DNA of 64,000 nucleotides from contig NC_079245.1 in the NCBI RefSeq assembly GCF_028009165.1, forward strand, positions 3,720,001 through 3,784,000. The letters run 5' to 3'. A program made the position numbers and the translations under genes. Below are positions 13,463-24,089 of the stretch, piece after piece. Position 1 is the first letter of the stretch; every line of letters begins with the position of its first letter. Origin of the DNA: Akanthomyces muscarius (Eukaryota > Ascomycota > Sordariomycetes > Hypocreales > Cordycipitaceae). The notes under the pieces are model-generated. The model saw only the letters and a list, made by a program, of their open reading frames with translations. It searched no databases and was not told the DNA's origin.

Positions 13463-13584
13463 CCATGAACGGAATGTGATTACGTGCAGACTGAGTCCGT
13501 ATGCCGCTTATATATGCTATATCGATAAATGCTAGTCTATTATGTGTGTGATGTGGCGATTTCTACATGTATGATCCAATCCCG

Positions 13585-15934
13585 CTACCAAGTAAAATGC
13601 TCCTCAAAATATTGTATGTCAAACGGAGCGTGCTCCAATACATCTACAACCGCTCTCCTCGCATCGTCAGCCATACCAGCAGGGCCGCAGGCCACCACGG
13701 CAAGGCTCTCGATGTCGGGTTCGGCCATCTTGGATGCCACAATGCTGTGAACGTCTGGACGGCCGAAATGCTCCTCCACTTGGCTGGAGACTCCGTGTAA
13801 AAGATTATGGCCGCGTGAAGGGCCGTAAATATTGACAGACACGGTCTCCTTGGCGAGCGCACCGGCCATGTCCTTGATGAGCACATCTTTGGCAAACGCC
13901 GGTTCGCGCACGGCCCAGTGAATATCCACCGATGGCTGATTTTGAGTCTGGTTCGTCAAGAGATCGAGGTATGAGAGCGGCAGCACAACACCGCTGCCGC
14001 CCACAATGAACAAAACATGGCTGAATCGTTCCAGGGGCAGCGTGTTTCCGTAAGGGCCGTCCACCAATACGCGGACTGTTGCAGGCTGCTGCTTTGTGCT
14101 TGCCGACACTTTGAGGCGCTCTGTGAAGCTGTCGTACGGTCGGATGAGAAACGTCATAGAGGCTGACTCTGACACAACCTTGCCTTCTGTTTCGTCCATA
14201 TCCTGGGGTTCAGTAGCCGAAGGAAGCAGCGGCGCCTGCTCAGCTTGGGCTCCGTGGCGGACAGTTGCCACTGTGAACGGGTGGCTCTCCCAGCTGCATG
14301 CCACATCGAGCACAGTCAGGTAGTAGAATGTCCCTGGACGGACCCTGTATACTCGTTCTTCCGTCGGAATCTGCAGCCGTACAATATTGGACGACTCATC
14401 GTACGTCACAGACGCGGGAGTCGACCACGACTTGGGCTTAAATGCCAGCACACGACCGAGGCGCATCGCTCGGTCCAGGACCCAGAGAACAACGGCTGCC
14501 CAGAACGGGCCGTCGTACACGCCATTGAATATAGAAACATGGCCAAGCATGGTACCGAGGATAATGACAGACATGACGATATGCAGGATGAGGAACAGCT
14601 CGTACTTTTGCCGTCGCATCCAGTACACGGAGCACGCGAGTAACAGACACATGACGATAGTCGCAATCTCGCCTGCACACCACCACCATTTTGTCCAGTA
14701 CGACGAGAAGTACGTCCAGCCACCTTGTCGTAAGATTAGGACGGTGTAGCCGACCGAGTGCACCACAGCCTGCACTGTCGAAATCCGCGCCACCCACCGG
14801 TGGAAATTGTTGTAAGCGCCAAAGTCCCAGCCCGTCAGCCACATGGCCACATTATTGCGCATTCCAAACAGCCAGATTGCGGGGAAATTGGCAAACGAGA
14901 TGATGCCCGTGCGGTCCGAAACGTAGCGGAAAATCTGGTGCTCAGCTGTCCCAAAGCTGTTGTCACGGTTAGCAATCGCCGTTGCTCGCAAGGGAAAAGC
15001 TATACTTACTACAGGTTCACGGTAGTCAGACGATAACCGTGGACGCTAAAGACTATGTTGATCATGGCAAAGACGAGCAGGGTAAGGGTTTGGATGCGTG
15101 GCGGGATCGTGCACCACCAGATGCTCTGCGCGCAGCGCTGGCCGAATGTCGCAGGGAGAATCACTTTTCGCTGCAGCCATCGAGTCATCGAGCCGTAAGC
15201 TCCGATGGCACGCGTCTGTGGAACTTTCGGGCTCAGCTTGTACGCGACGGCTTTGAACAGCCGGTATCCGGCGCCAAATGCGATCACAAGGACCCAGAAC
15301 CACATGATGGCGAATCTGTGCGCCTCTTAGCATTTAAACCAACGGTGACAGCCTTGCAAAAATTACCCGTAGCTGGTATGATAATATGCGACATATTTGT
15401 ATGCGTCCTGCAGACTCGTTAGCTCTGGCCGCATCCTCTGCATCCTCCCGATCCGATCGGTGGACTCACCAAAGTCGTGAACCACGCCGCAAAGAGGGCA
15501 CTGGCCGGAATCTTTAACCGATCAACCTTGTCGCCCGGCGCAAAAATGTCGCCCTGGTGCACGCGCTCCATCTCGCCAATCTGCTCCCGCGTATATCCGG
15601 CGACAATGTCGAGCGGCGGAATGTCCACGCCCACCTGCGCGAGACATGTCTCATACAATTCTCCGTAGGCTTGGTCCCGCGCCTCGGGCAGGCAATACAG
15701 GCTCAAACACAGATATGTCGAGCGTAATTCCAGTCGGCTCGTGCAAGATTTCTGCGCCCCTACAGTCCCATCGGGGACGTCACCAAAGGGGATTCGCCAC
15801 AGGCTGCTTTTGCAGGACTGCAGGCACAGCGGGCCGTCATCGGCCCACGCTGAGGTGTCGGTGCCGGCACGTCCGGCGGCGACGGCGCACCGCCCCAGCA
15901 GGCCGAGGAGTGCAAGTGCCGAAAAGCCCTTCAT
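13585..15934 (-). CDS. Ferric/cupric reductase, transmembrane (FRE type)
   Basis: Four exons on the minus strand: 15934-15470, 15407-15367 (41 nt), 15315-15010 and 14956-13585, total 727 residues. An N-terminal signal peptide (MKGFSALALLGLLGRCAVAA) precedes a Cys-containing extracellular region of about 150 residues. The membrane core carries the paired heme histidines expected of the family (FHRW and VVHSVG; LHIVMS and GHVSIF), the FAD-binding HPFTVATV motif, a nucleotide-binding VDGPYGN/VGGSGVVLP region and the C-terminal VACGPAGM motif that binds NADPH. The enzyme moves electrons from cytosolic NADPH across the plasma membrane to reduce ferric chelates or copper before uptake. All motifs are intact. 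Joining the exons gives an uninterrupted frame, which supports the splice sites. Confidence 0.95.
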
Positions 15935-16767
15935 ATCGTCATTCTCATGCGATGTAGAGCGTTGCGGCGCGTATTTCCTGTTGAGGCGCGTCAGACACGG
16001 ATAATGTCGTTGTGAAGTCGGGGTCTTCAGGTGAGCGAAATTTATCAGATGGATAAGATCCTATGTGGGTCCACCTTGAATAATGTGCCCGCATGACCTG
16101 CCAAAACATGAATAACAAATAGAGACGAATTGTGTAAAATGAACCCATGCCTTCGGGCAAACCTTCTCTTGGCACACCGAATTTTCCGATTGAAATGGGA
16201 ATTCTCCGGAGAACAATCTCGGGTTGGTGGAGGCTCCGAGGTTACACGCCATTTCAAGCCGGCCTGCAAATAACGGTTCTAAAAATAGACGAAAATTCAT
16301 GGCATATGGATTTTTCTACAATTCTTTTTGGCCTGTGTAAGAAGCAAGATGTCGTTGATTTTGGCACATGCATACCATCGCCTGTGGTACCAGTGTCAAC
16401 GCCTTGGCAGCGCAGGCCAGGGGTGAAGCCAAGGATGGAAAGACGAAAGAACTGTCAATGGCACAAACAGACTTCACTTGCCTACATGTGAGCGAAACTG
16501 ACGGTAGGGCAATTTGAAATTATACTCCAAGATGGATTGGCCCAAGAGAAAACTATATTCTTGATTTTGTTGATCTTCACAGAAGGTCAAGTGGTTTGTC
16601 GCGCGTCCCTCGCGTTGGCGATAATTACGGTTAGCGTCTATTGTTAGGCACCCTGCAGCGGCCTCGGTTCGCGAGGCTGACGGGGAGAGCAGCTTCAGCC
16701 TTATTTGAGTATATGACGCGTGAAACGTTGTCAACTTGACTGAATAAACCAATTCAGCATTAGGAAT
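15935..16767. other. Divergent upstream region, ferric reductase / coiled-coil gene
   Basis: 833 bp between two divergent start codons. No coding signal was found. I searched by eye for GATA-type (HGATAR) iron-regulator sites near the reductase start and saw isolated GATAAG (16047-16052) but no cluster, so iron control is not supported by the sequence alone. Confidence 0.4.
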
Positions 16768-18119
16768 ATGGATAAGAAAACAGAGAAGTCGTCCCCAAAC
16801 GAATCAGTCGCGGAAGTAGACGTCAGCGGAGACCGCTTTCTGGCCGCTGCTCCGCGCCGACAACAGATCTTGGAAACTATCAACGCAACACAGCACGCAA
16901 AAGCCGCGCTGTACCAGACTCGTCAAGACTTGCTCACGATCGGCGACGACCAAGACAGCGCATCCGAGATGGCCCAGAAGATGAAGGAAACGGCCGAGCG
17001 GGAGAAGAAGGAATGGACCAAGCTCAAGGGTAGCAAGCTCAAGAAGCTGTTTCACAGCGCCGAGTACGCCGCGGAGCTGAAGAAGGAGGAAGATGAGTAC
17101 TACGAGGCGTACGAGTGGCAGCTACGCGCCGAGGCGGCGGCCAAGGAGGTAGGAGAGCAAATCGCCACGTTGCGTAAGAAGAAGTCTATCCTGCTCAAGC
17201 AGGTCGAGGAGCACCGCCAGGCGCAGGTGCAGCTGGCAAACCTTTACGAGGAGGTTTTTGATGGACCGACGCCGAATTGGCCGGAGGAAGATGAGATGGA
17301 AGCAAATCTAGCGGCGCTTCAAGAAGTACGTGGTGCTACCCTCTGGCATGTGCGCCACTCTAACATTCGCAGACATGTGATACCGTCCAAGGCAAAATTA
17401 CGCATACATATCATGTCTGTGAGGTCCTCGCTCCGGCCCGCCGCGCTCTGAACACTGCTCTAGAAGCCGCCCAGAATTCTTACGACAGCACCTTGTCGAA
17501 TATTGGCAACATGGCGATCAACCTGGCCGTCGATATGTCAAAGCCCGACTATGTACAGCCAGGCACGCCCGACAAGAGGCCGTACAAGGCCACAGGTGGA
17601 ACACTGGAGCAGATCCGGCGCTGCCTCGCGCAAGCAGACCAGAGCATGGCGGCAGCGCAGCGCCTCGACCCCAGTGTCATGGCGCACGTACTGCCGCAGA
17701 TTGACCCCGAGAACAAGGCCCGCCACAGCGGCCGCATCGACCGCTTCATCAACGCGCCGCTGACGGACATTATCTTTTACCAAGAGATTGACGAGGCGGG
17801 AAAGGCGCTGGAGACGGTGGCCCGGGTCGTGACAGAGGAAGTGGACCGGTGGGATGCTAAGCTGGAGTCGCTGCGCGAGGAGAGGACGCCCATTCAGGAA
17901 AAGCTCAAGCTGTGTCGCGAGGAGTTGTATGAGCTTCGTGCGAGGCTGTTTGATGATGCGACGTGCCCGCCGCCGCAATACACCGACAAGGAAGCAGAAG
18001 ATGAAGCAGCGAAGAAGAAAGGGAAAATGGACAAGGGTGGAAATGTAGTGAAGGGAGACTTGTCCGACAAGCGACAGATGGTAGTGGAGGGAGAGACATT
18101 AGAAAAGGGGAAGCAGTAG
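16768..18119 (+). CDS. Hydrophilic coiled-coil protein, function unknown
   Basis: Two exons, 16768-17325 and 17373-18119, 434 residues. The splice (GTACGT donor, TTCGCAG acceptor) joins two frames without a stop. Nearly the whole chain is charged and helical: Lys/Glu-rich heptad-like stretches at about 60-165, a central helical part containing YDSTLSNIGNMAINLAVD, and a Lys/Asp-rich tail from about 405. No signal peptide, membrane segment or catalytic motif is visible. I do not recognise the family. The layout suggests a scaffold or structural protein, but this is only inference from composition. It converges with the hydrophobin gene (145 bp between stops). Confidence 0.75.
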
Positions 18120-18264
18120 CGAAGGTCACCGAAAGAAGGATCGAGTATGCGTATTATGCAGTGCTTTTATTCTTAATACATGCATTGATACATTACTATG
18201 TATAGTGTCTGTACAATTATGCACCCGAGGGGTGAAGTGGCGAAAAAACCGAGTGGCTTTCCAT

Positions 18265-18680
18265 TTAGACGGGGGCGATGCAGAGAACGTCCTGATTGGC
18301 CTGTTGAACTGGGTCAGTTATGAATGCTGCGAGACATTGGATGTTTGGGCACTTACGACCTCGGCGAGAACGCAGCACTTGGCCTGCTTGCCAATGCGGC
18401 CGCAGATATCGCGGAAGTTGTTGGCGTCGCTGGGCGGCTCAGGGGCTGTCGGAGAAGGCGAAAGTTAGCTTGTGCCACGTCTGGGAGACGGCGGAAGGGA
18501 AACCGGGAAAAAGAACTTACGGCCGCCGCCGCTGAGGCAGGCAACATCGAGAACGTCGGCGGAGCAGCACTGGGGGCTGGTGTAGAGACCGCCGTTCTGG
18601 CAGACACCGTTGCGGGGGGCCACGTCGGCGGGCACAGCGAAGACGCTGGCGATGAGGGAAGCAATGACGATGAACTGCAT
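18265..18680 (-). CDS. Class II hydrophobin
   Basis: Three exons on the minus strand, 18680-18521, 18445-18357 and 18300-18265, 94 residues. A signal peptide (MQFIVIASLIASVFA) is followed by the eight-cysteine pattern C..CC..C..C..CC..C: GVCQ, QCC, VAC, DIC, KCC and VLC. The short spacing and the LDVAC ... CxGRIGKQAKCC layout are those of class II hydrophobins, small secreted proteins that self-assemble at air-water or wall surfaces. The two introns fall at places common in this family. Class II hydrophobins are nearly confined to filamentous ascomycetes, which helps to place the organism. A Gly-rich, Pro-containing loop lies between Cys4 and Cys5. Confidence 0.96.
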
Positions 18681-21269
18681 CTTGGCGGATTTGGAGTGTC
18701 TCGGAGAGAGGGAGAAATTAAAGATTAAGGTGTAAGAGAGTATGCTGAATTGTTGCTTGCGAATGGATGAGGATGGAATCGAGGTGAATGACGGGATTTC
18801 GTGACCTCTTTATACCATATCTTGACCATGGCCAGGACGGGAGAGAGGATGGCTTCAGAGGGTGAGTTTGATTACGCTGTCTCAAGCGTCTGAAGGAAAC
18901 GGACGTTGGAAGGGAGGAAACTAGTCGGCGTGCACAAGTGCCGTCGTTGCTTTTGGCGGCAGAAGCTAACCAGTAGCTGGGCTGTAGTCAGGAACAGGCT
19001 CCAATGATGGTGGGCACCCAGCCGAAAGAGATCCGAATGAAATCGAAGCTAACAAGCTTACTAGGGGCTGGGTGAACAAAAGACCCTGCTTGATGCGGCT
19101 GAATTGTTTTAGACATTGAAGCGAATGGCGGCTTCTGTTAAAATTGGCCTTTAACTAGGAGAGCAGATACCCAGGGATAGAAAGAATCCCAGATACTCTC
19201 TTTTGACAGGTAGCCAATCATCGCCCACCATGCCATTTTCACTGTTGTACGAGTAGAGTGCCTCGTGTGCCTGAAGATCCAACGTCACACCACAGGATGT
19301 GATTGACTGTGATGGCATCGACATCCAACCACCGGGCAGACATAGATGGGAGCCGCAGATTATCTTCGCGTCGTTGGCTTTTGTTTTCTCTTTCTGATGA
19401 AAGAGATTTCTCTCAAAGTTTACCAAACTCCACCAGACCCGGATAAGGAGGCGGTGCCTTGCTGAATAGTGCTGCCTTTCTTTATCAAGGCCGCTTGGAG
19501 GAGAGACGAAGTCTCGACCGGGCCGAACTGACAATCTGTGAAACTGGTCAAGACTCAAGGACTGCGACACACGTGGAGACTTGAGATATCTTTTCACGTC
19601 TTTTCGCATCGTTTTTTTTCTTTTTTTTGTTTCTCTGGGTGACTTGAGTTGTTGCGTGGAGCGAGCTGCGTGGTGGATGCTCCAGTGTTTTGCTTTTGGT
19701 TGAGCAGATCTGCCTGTCAAACTGGGTGGTTCAGACCATGTACACCCGCGGTTCAGACGAGGCGGAATCTGGCCGCGGTTTTCTTGCCGCAGCCAGCGCA
19801 AGTGACGTGATTTTGCAAAGGATGCTCCCAGACCTACTTTGTCTTTGTGACAGGGGAAAAAAAAAAAACCCCTCGCCCACTTTGCTACGAGTTCTCCCAT
19901 GTTATTCGTCGTGGCTACGACATCGTAACAGAGCCCGTAGCCGAGCCCTCCAACAAGGGAGCCGGAGCAGCCGAGTTTGACAGGGAAACGGTAATAAGCT
20001 GAACTACGGGGTGTGCCGCAGCGCCTCTGTTTCCCAATTGACCAGTGCTGATGAGAAGAGATTGGGCTCGGCTAGATGTACGGCGTCTAAGACAGCTGTT
20101 GCAGCGGTGCAAGGGCGGCATCGAGGATAGCTACTTGATTCGCAGGGCACGTTCGGCGAGTGTGCGAGACGGCTGGATCGGGGCGCTAAAGTAGGGGGAA
20201 CCGGCTGATTGCAACGACGCTGGCCCGCTGTGCAGGGGCTCTACTTTGTCCTCGGCTTGTACGCTACAAGTCCCGGCGATGTGGGCGAAAGCCTCCCTAG
20301 TTTTACCAGGGTACGGAGTGCGCCTGTGTACTCTCATACGGTTCGGCAGCACGGCCGTCCGTTTTTGAAGGGATGAAGAGCTTCATTTCGAGCTTTCAAA
20401 TATCCGAGTTTTCGGGGTTTCAGCCGCAAACCTGACTCAAATGGGAACTGAGTCGTTTGAGGTAGCTTCATTTACCGATGGGGGGTTGGGTGGCGTACCA
20501 CCTTGATTCCGAATCGAATAGATTTGGCTTTTATTTATAGGGTCCTACTGCCCATGCACGCGACCGGAAAAGACGTGCCGTGCATGTCAAATTTTTTTCT
20601 TACGCGTTATGGTACCTGTTATGCTTACGTCTATGTCCCGTCCACATGCGAGACGTGCAGTACATGCGCGCCCCCGAAGCGGGCAGATGATGATGAGGCT
20701 AGCACTCCGGCTCCGGGACGGGGCACCATGACCGGCTCCAGCCAAGAGATCTTTTCCAGATGCGAGCAAGGAACAAGGCGGTAATCGATAAACGCATTGA
20801 CTAACTGGTCCGCCATGAGAGCATTTTACACATGCATTTTTCTGGCTAGCCTTTTCCCCGCTCCAACCGTGTCGAGAGCCGAAGGGGTGGCCTCCGCATC
20901 CGCCTACCTAATTGCCCCGATTTCCGTGCCCGCCGTCGCCGCCGCGCCTGCCGCCCGCATTCGTGCCTCGGGAACTCTGGCGCGTTACCAAAGCCGGCAA
21001 AGAGGACCCCTCATCCGGCGTGCAGCGCGCGGTGGAGGTGTATGTATATAGCTTTCCACCTGCGCAACCCCCATTTCCCAAGCCGGCCTCCCCGATCTTC
21101 CAGCGTAGCCCGACAGGATATTTTGGTCCCGCGCCACGAATAAACAAGTGCCATCGCTTCAGCCACGTTCTTTTCTTCGCGCGACGACCTGAACTCTCGA
21201 CAGCAGCAACTGCATCATCACGCGGCCCCAATAACACGACTTCCAATCGACAACTGCTCAACCAAAAGT
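18681..21269. other. Long divergent upstream region of the hydrophobin and a membrane-protein gene
   Basis: 2.6 kb without a convincing gene. A 249-codon minus-strand frame at 19151-19900 has basic, low-order composition without any recognisable motif and is judged spurious. The stretch includes several poly-T/poly-A runs (19611-19629, 19857-19868). Highly expressed hydrophobin genes often have long upstream regions, so regulatory content is plausible but not shown. Confidence 0.5.
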
Positions 21270-22501
21270 ATGGCTGGTAAACTCGCCCCGCTGGCCCTCC
21301 TCGGGCTGGCCCTCGCCGTCCCCTACTTCATCGGCTACTTTTCCTTTGCCAACGGCCTGCTGCCGCTCGTCGACAAGATCTTCGAAAAGGGCAAGTTCCC
21401 CGACGGCACCCCGCTGCGCACGCACTGGCTCGGCCAGCACAAGCTCGACGAGCTCATCTCCAAGCTCGTCGCCTTCTTCTGGCCCATCTCCGCCTTCCAG
21501 CACCCCGGCCTCTTCCTGCACTCGCTCGCCTTCTCCGGCACCTTTGCCGCGGGCTGGACGCTGGTGACGCTCGAGACGTGGCGCAACGGCAACGCCTGGA
21601 CCCTTTCTGGCTTGTAAGTGACACGTCTGGATGAATCGAAAACCACCATGCTCATGGCTAATTTCTCTTCTTCCACAGCTCCGTTCATCTCGGCCTGGCT
21701 GCGCAGGTCCTCACCTTTGCCTTCGCCACGCCCGTCTACGGCTTCCTGCACCTCGTCACCAGCAGCACCGCGTCGACCCCGTCCCGCGCCAACATGCGCA
21801 TCCCCTACGCCGTGCTCAAGTCGCTCCCCATCGTCTTCTTCGTCGGCAACGCCATCCCCAGCATCGCCATGGTCCTGCCCTACTCGTCCTGGAACACCGT
21901 CGAGGTCAAGCAGCTGCTCACCGCCGTCTGGCAGCCGTGGCCCGCCTACACGGCCTTCGGCCTGACCGCCGCCAACCTCCTCCTCGGAGGCCTCTTCTCC
22001 GCCGGCGACGGCTCCTCCCCCGACGCCCGCAAGAAGAGCGCCGGCGCCCTCCGCTACATCTACGCCATCGCCTTTGGCAACGCCGCCCTGTCGCACCTCA
22101 TCGCCGCCACCGTCACCATCGGCACCGTCGTCGCGCCCAAGATCTTCCACCCCGACTACGTCGTCGCCCTCCACCCGGCCAAGCTCCTCGAGACCCTCCT
22201 CCCCTGGTCCGTCAGCCCCGTCGCGCAGATCCAGACCCTCGGCGACGGCGTGCACAACTTCCTCCGCTGGGACTACAACATTGGCACCGCGTCGCTGCTG
22301 CTCTGGACGAGCGTGCTGTATGCCCGCGCACATCGCCACTACGAGGGCAAGGGCGTGAGCGCACTCTCGTTCCTCTCCAAGATCGCGACCCTGTCGGCCA
22401 TTGTTGGCCCCGCAGCGGCGGCGGTCGAGCTCATGTGGGAGCGTGAGGAGTTTGTGCTGCAGAGCGAGGACAAGGCGCTCGTCACCAAGAAGAAGAATTA
22501 A
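21270..22501 (+). CDS. Multi-pass integral membrane protein, function unknown
   Basis: Two exons, 21270-21613 and 21679-22501, 388 residues. The GGC-TT|C splice (GTAAGTG donor, TTCCACAG acceptor) continues the frame. Several hydrophobic segments are visible: residues 5-25, about 80-100, a pair around 118-140, VLKSLPIVFFVGNAIPSIAMV, the AYTAFGLTAANLLLGG segment, a YAIAFGNAALSHLIAATVTIG segment and a C-terminal one, so seven or eight spans are likely. The N-terminus (MAGKLAPLALLGLALAVPYFIGYF) is a signal anchor. The gene is strongly GC-biased at third positions (C-ending codons), unlike most neighbours, which suggests high expression or different origin. I do not recognise the family; similar proteins occur widely in ascomycetes as uncharacterised membrane proteins. 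Confidence 0.85.
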
Positions 22502-22760
22502 TTCGCGCCAGTACTTATGACAAGGGAATCGGTGTTTGCTCGTTAGAATGATGCACCAGAGTGTATAGTAGCACATGCGGATATGTTAGTCGGTTCATGA
22601 TGGATGAATGCTTTGTATCATGTATGCTTGCTATTACTCTAATAACCCAAATAAATATAAAACGTCCGTTTCTTGCAATGCACCGTGGTCCGTAGCCCAA
22701 GATAACCGCTCCAGAAAGTCCCTGCCAGGGTATCAAAACGTCGCATCAGCAAACTCGCAC

Positions 22761-24089
22761 TTATAGGCGGGGCTCGTCGTGGTCAAGCTTGGACACGAGA
22801 GAGGGAATGTCGTCAACCTGCGCCTTGCCGACTAGAATGTCGTTGACGGCGGTAAAGAGCGGGTAGTCGCGGAGTCTGTCGCGCGTAGACAGGAAGCTGT
22901 GCACCTCAAAAGCAGTCAGCGTACCCTGTAGCTTCTGACCATTGAGCTCCTGCTTCTCGACCTCGCTGACGGAGAGGCCCTTTTCAATGGCCTTTTTGGC
23001 GCAGCGAAAGTTGCGTCCGCCGGAGGACGAGGTGATGAGATCAGCGACGCCGGCAGAGGTCTCGGTAAAAGTGCCGGTCTGGACCGTCTCGCCAAAGAAC
23101 TCCTTGCCGAAGCGCACCATCTCCATGAGGCCGATGCGCATGACGGCAGCCTTGGCATTGTCACCCCAGCCGCGGCCCTCGACGAAGCCGGCGGCAAGAG
23201 CGACGACGTTCTTGAGCGCACCGCCAAGGGACACACCGGCGACGTCAGAGACCATTTGGACGTGAAAGTACGGGCGGTGGAATAGCTTGCGCAGGCATCC
23301 GTGGTCGAGGGGCGGGTACTCGGCGGGGATGGGAGTGAGCTTGGACTTGGATGCGCGGCCGCGGGCGTCTTTGTGAGGAATCTCGGCGAGGTCGACGGTG
23401 CCGATGCTAGGGCTGGTCGAGCGCGGGGTCGGGGCACGCGAATTGTCCATGGTCGGGGGATCGTAGGCAATGGTCGTTTCGGACCACTTCTCGGCGGCAA
23501 TCTCGTTGGCAATGTTGGCGCCGCTCAGAGCTCCCACATAAATGTCGAGGTCCTCGCCGATCCACTCGCTGAAGAGGCTGACACCGTCGGCGGAGACGTT
23601 GACGCCCTTGATGCAGCTGATGCCGCGGGCAAACGGCAGGATCTCGCCCTTGAGTTGTTTGCAGGCATTGCGGATAAACTGGTGGGGGAGGTTGAAGATG
23701 AGAATGGTCGAGTCCTTGACGGCGTCGAGGATGGAGGGGTTGGCGATGAGGTTATCGGGGAGGGTGACGCCGGGGAGGTACTTGACGTTTTCGTGGTATT
23801 GGTTGATGATTTTGGTGAGCTTCTGAGGCGAGGAGCCGGCGGCAGCAGCGTGCTTGCTGTCAGAGGGAATCACGACATCTTCCTCAAACACCCACATCTG
23901 GACTTCAGGCTCGAAGAGGTCCCTGTAGAGCTTGGTATTTTCGGCGACGATCTTGGAAATGGTTGAGCCCCTGGCAGGTTAGCAGCAATCGCAAAAGGGC
24001 AAGGAAGAGGAGGCTTACCAATTGCCAGATCCAACAACCGTGACCTTGTGCTTCTTGCCATGACCTCCAAGGAGTGCCGCGCCCGCCAT
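22761..24089 (-). CDS. GPD1: NAD-dependent glycerol-3-phosphate dehydrogenase
   Basis: Two exons on the minus strand, 24089-24019 and 23970-22761, 426 residues from the MAGAALLGG start. The splice restores [21 protein letters not shown], the GxGxxG NAD-binding motif. Further marks are the catalytic lysine region [19 protein letters not shown] and the substrate-binding [10 protein letters not shown]. The enzyme reduces dihydroxyacetone phosphate to glycerol-3-phosphate, feeding glycerol (osmotic stress) and lipid synthesis and reoxidising NADH; cytosolic in most fungi. A Ser/Pro-containing insert (about residues 175-215 region with [13 protein letters not shown]) is longer than in yeast. An in-frame ATG 102 nt upstream (24191) would add an Arg-rich, acid-free 34-residue leader; see findings. 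Confidence 0.95.

Noticed and set aside
15935..16767. Possible iron-regulator GATA sites before the ferric reductase gene
   Set aside because: Only isolated GATAAG hits, no pairs or clusters; frequency is what chance would give.
19151..19900. 249-codon minus-strand frame in the hydrophobin upstream region
   Set aside because: No domain, signal peptide or regular composition; poly-A/T runs are translated as Lys/Phe strings.
21335..22576. 413-codon minus-strand frame over the membrane-protein gene
   Set aside because: Antisense shadow of a gene with strong C-ending codon bias; Gly/Glu/Asp/Val-rich and without motifs.
23301..23966. 221-codon + strand frame over the glycerol-3-phosphate dehydrogenase gene
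   Set aside because: Antisense shadow of a well-supported gene.
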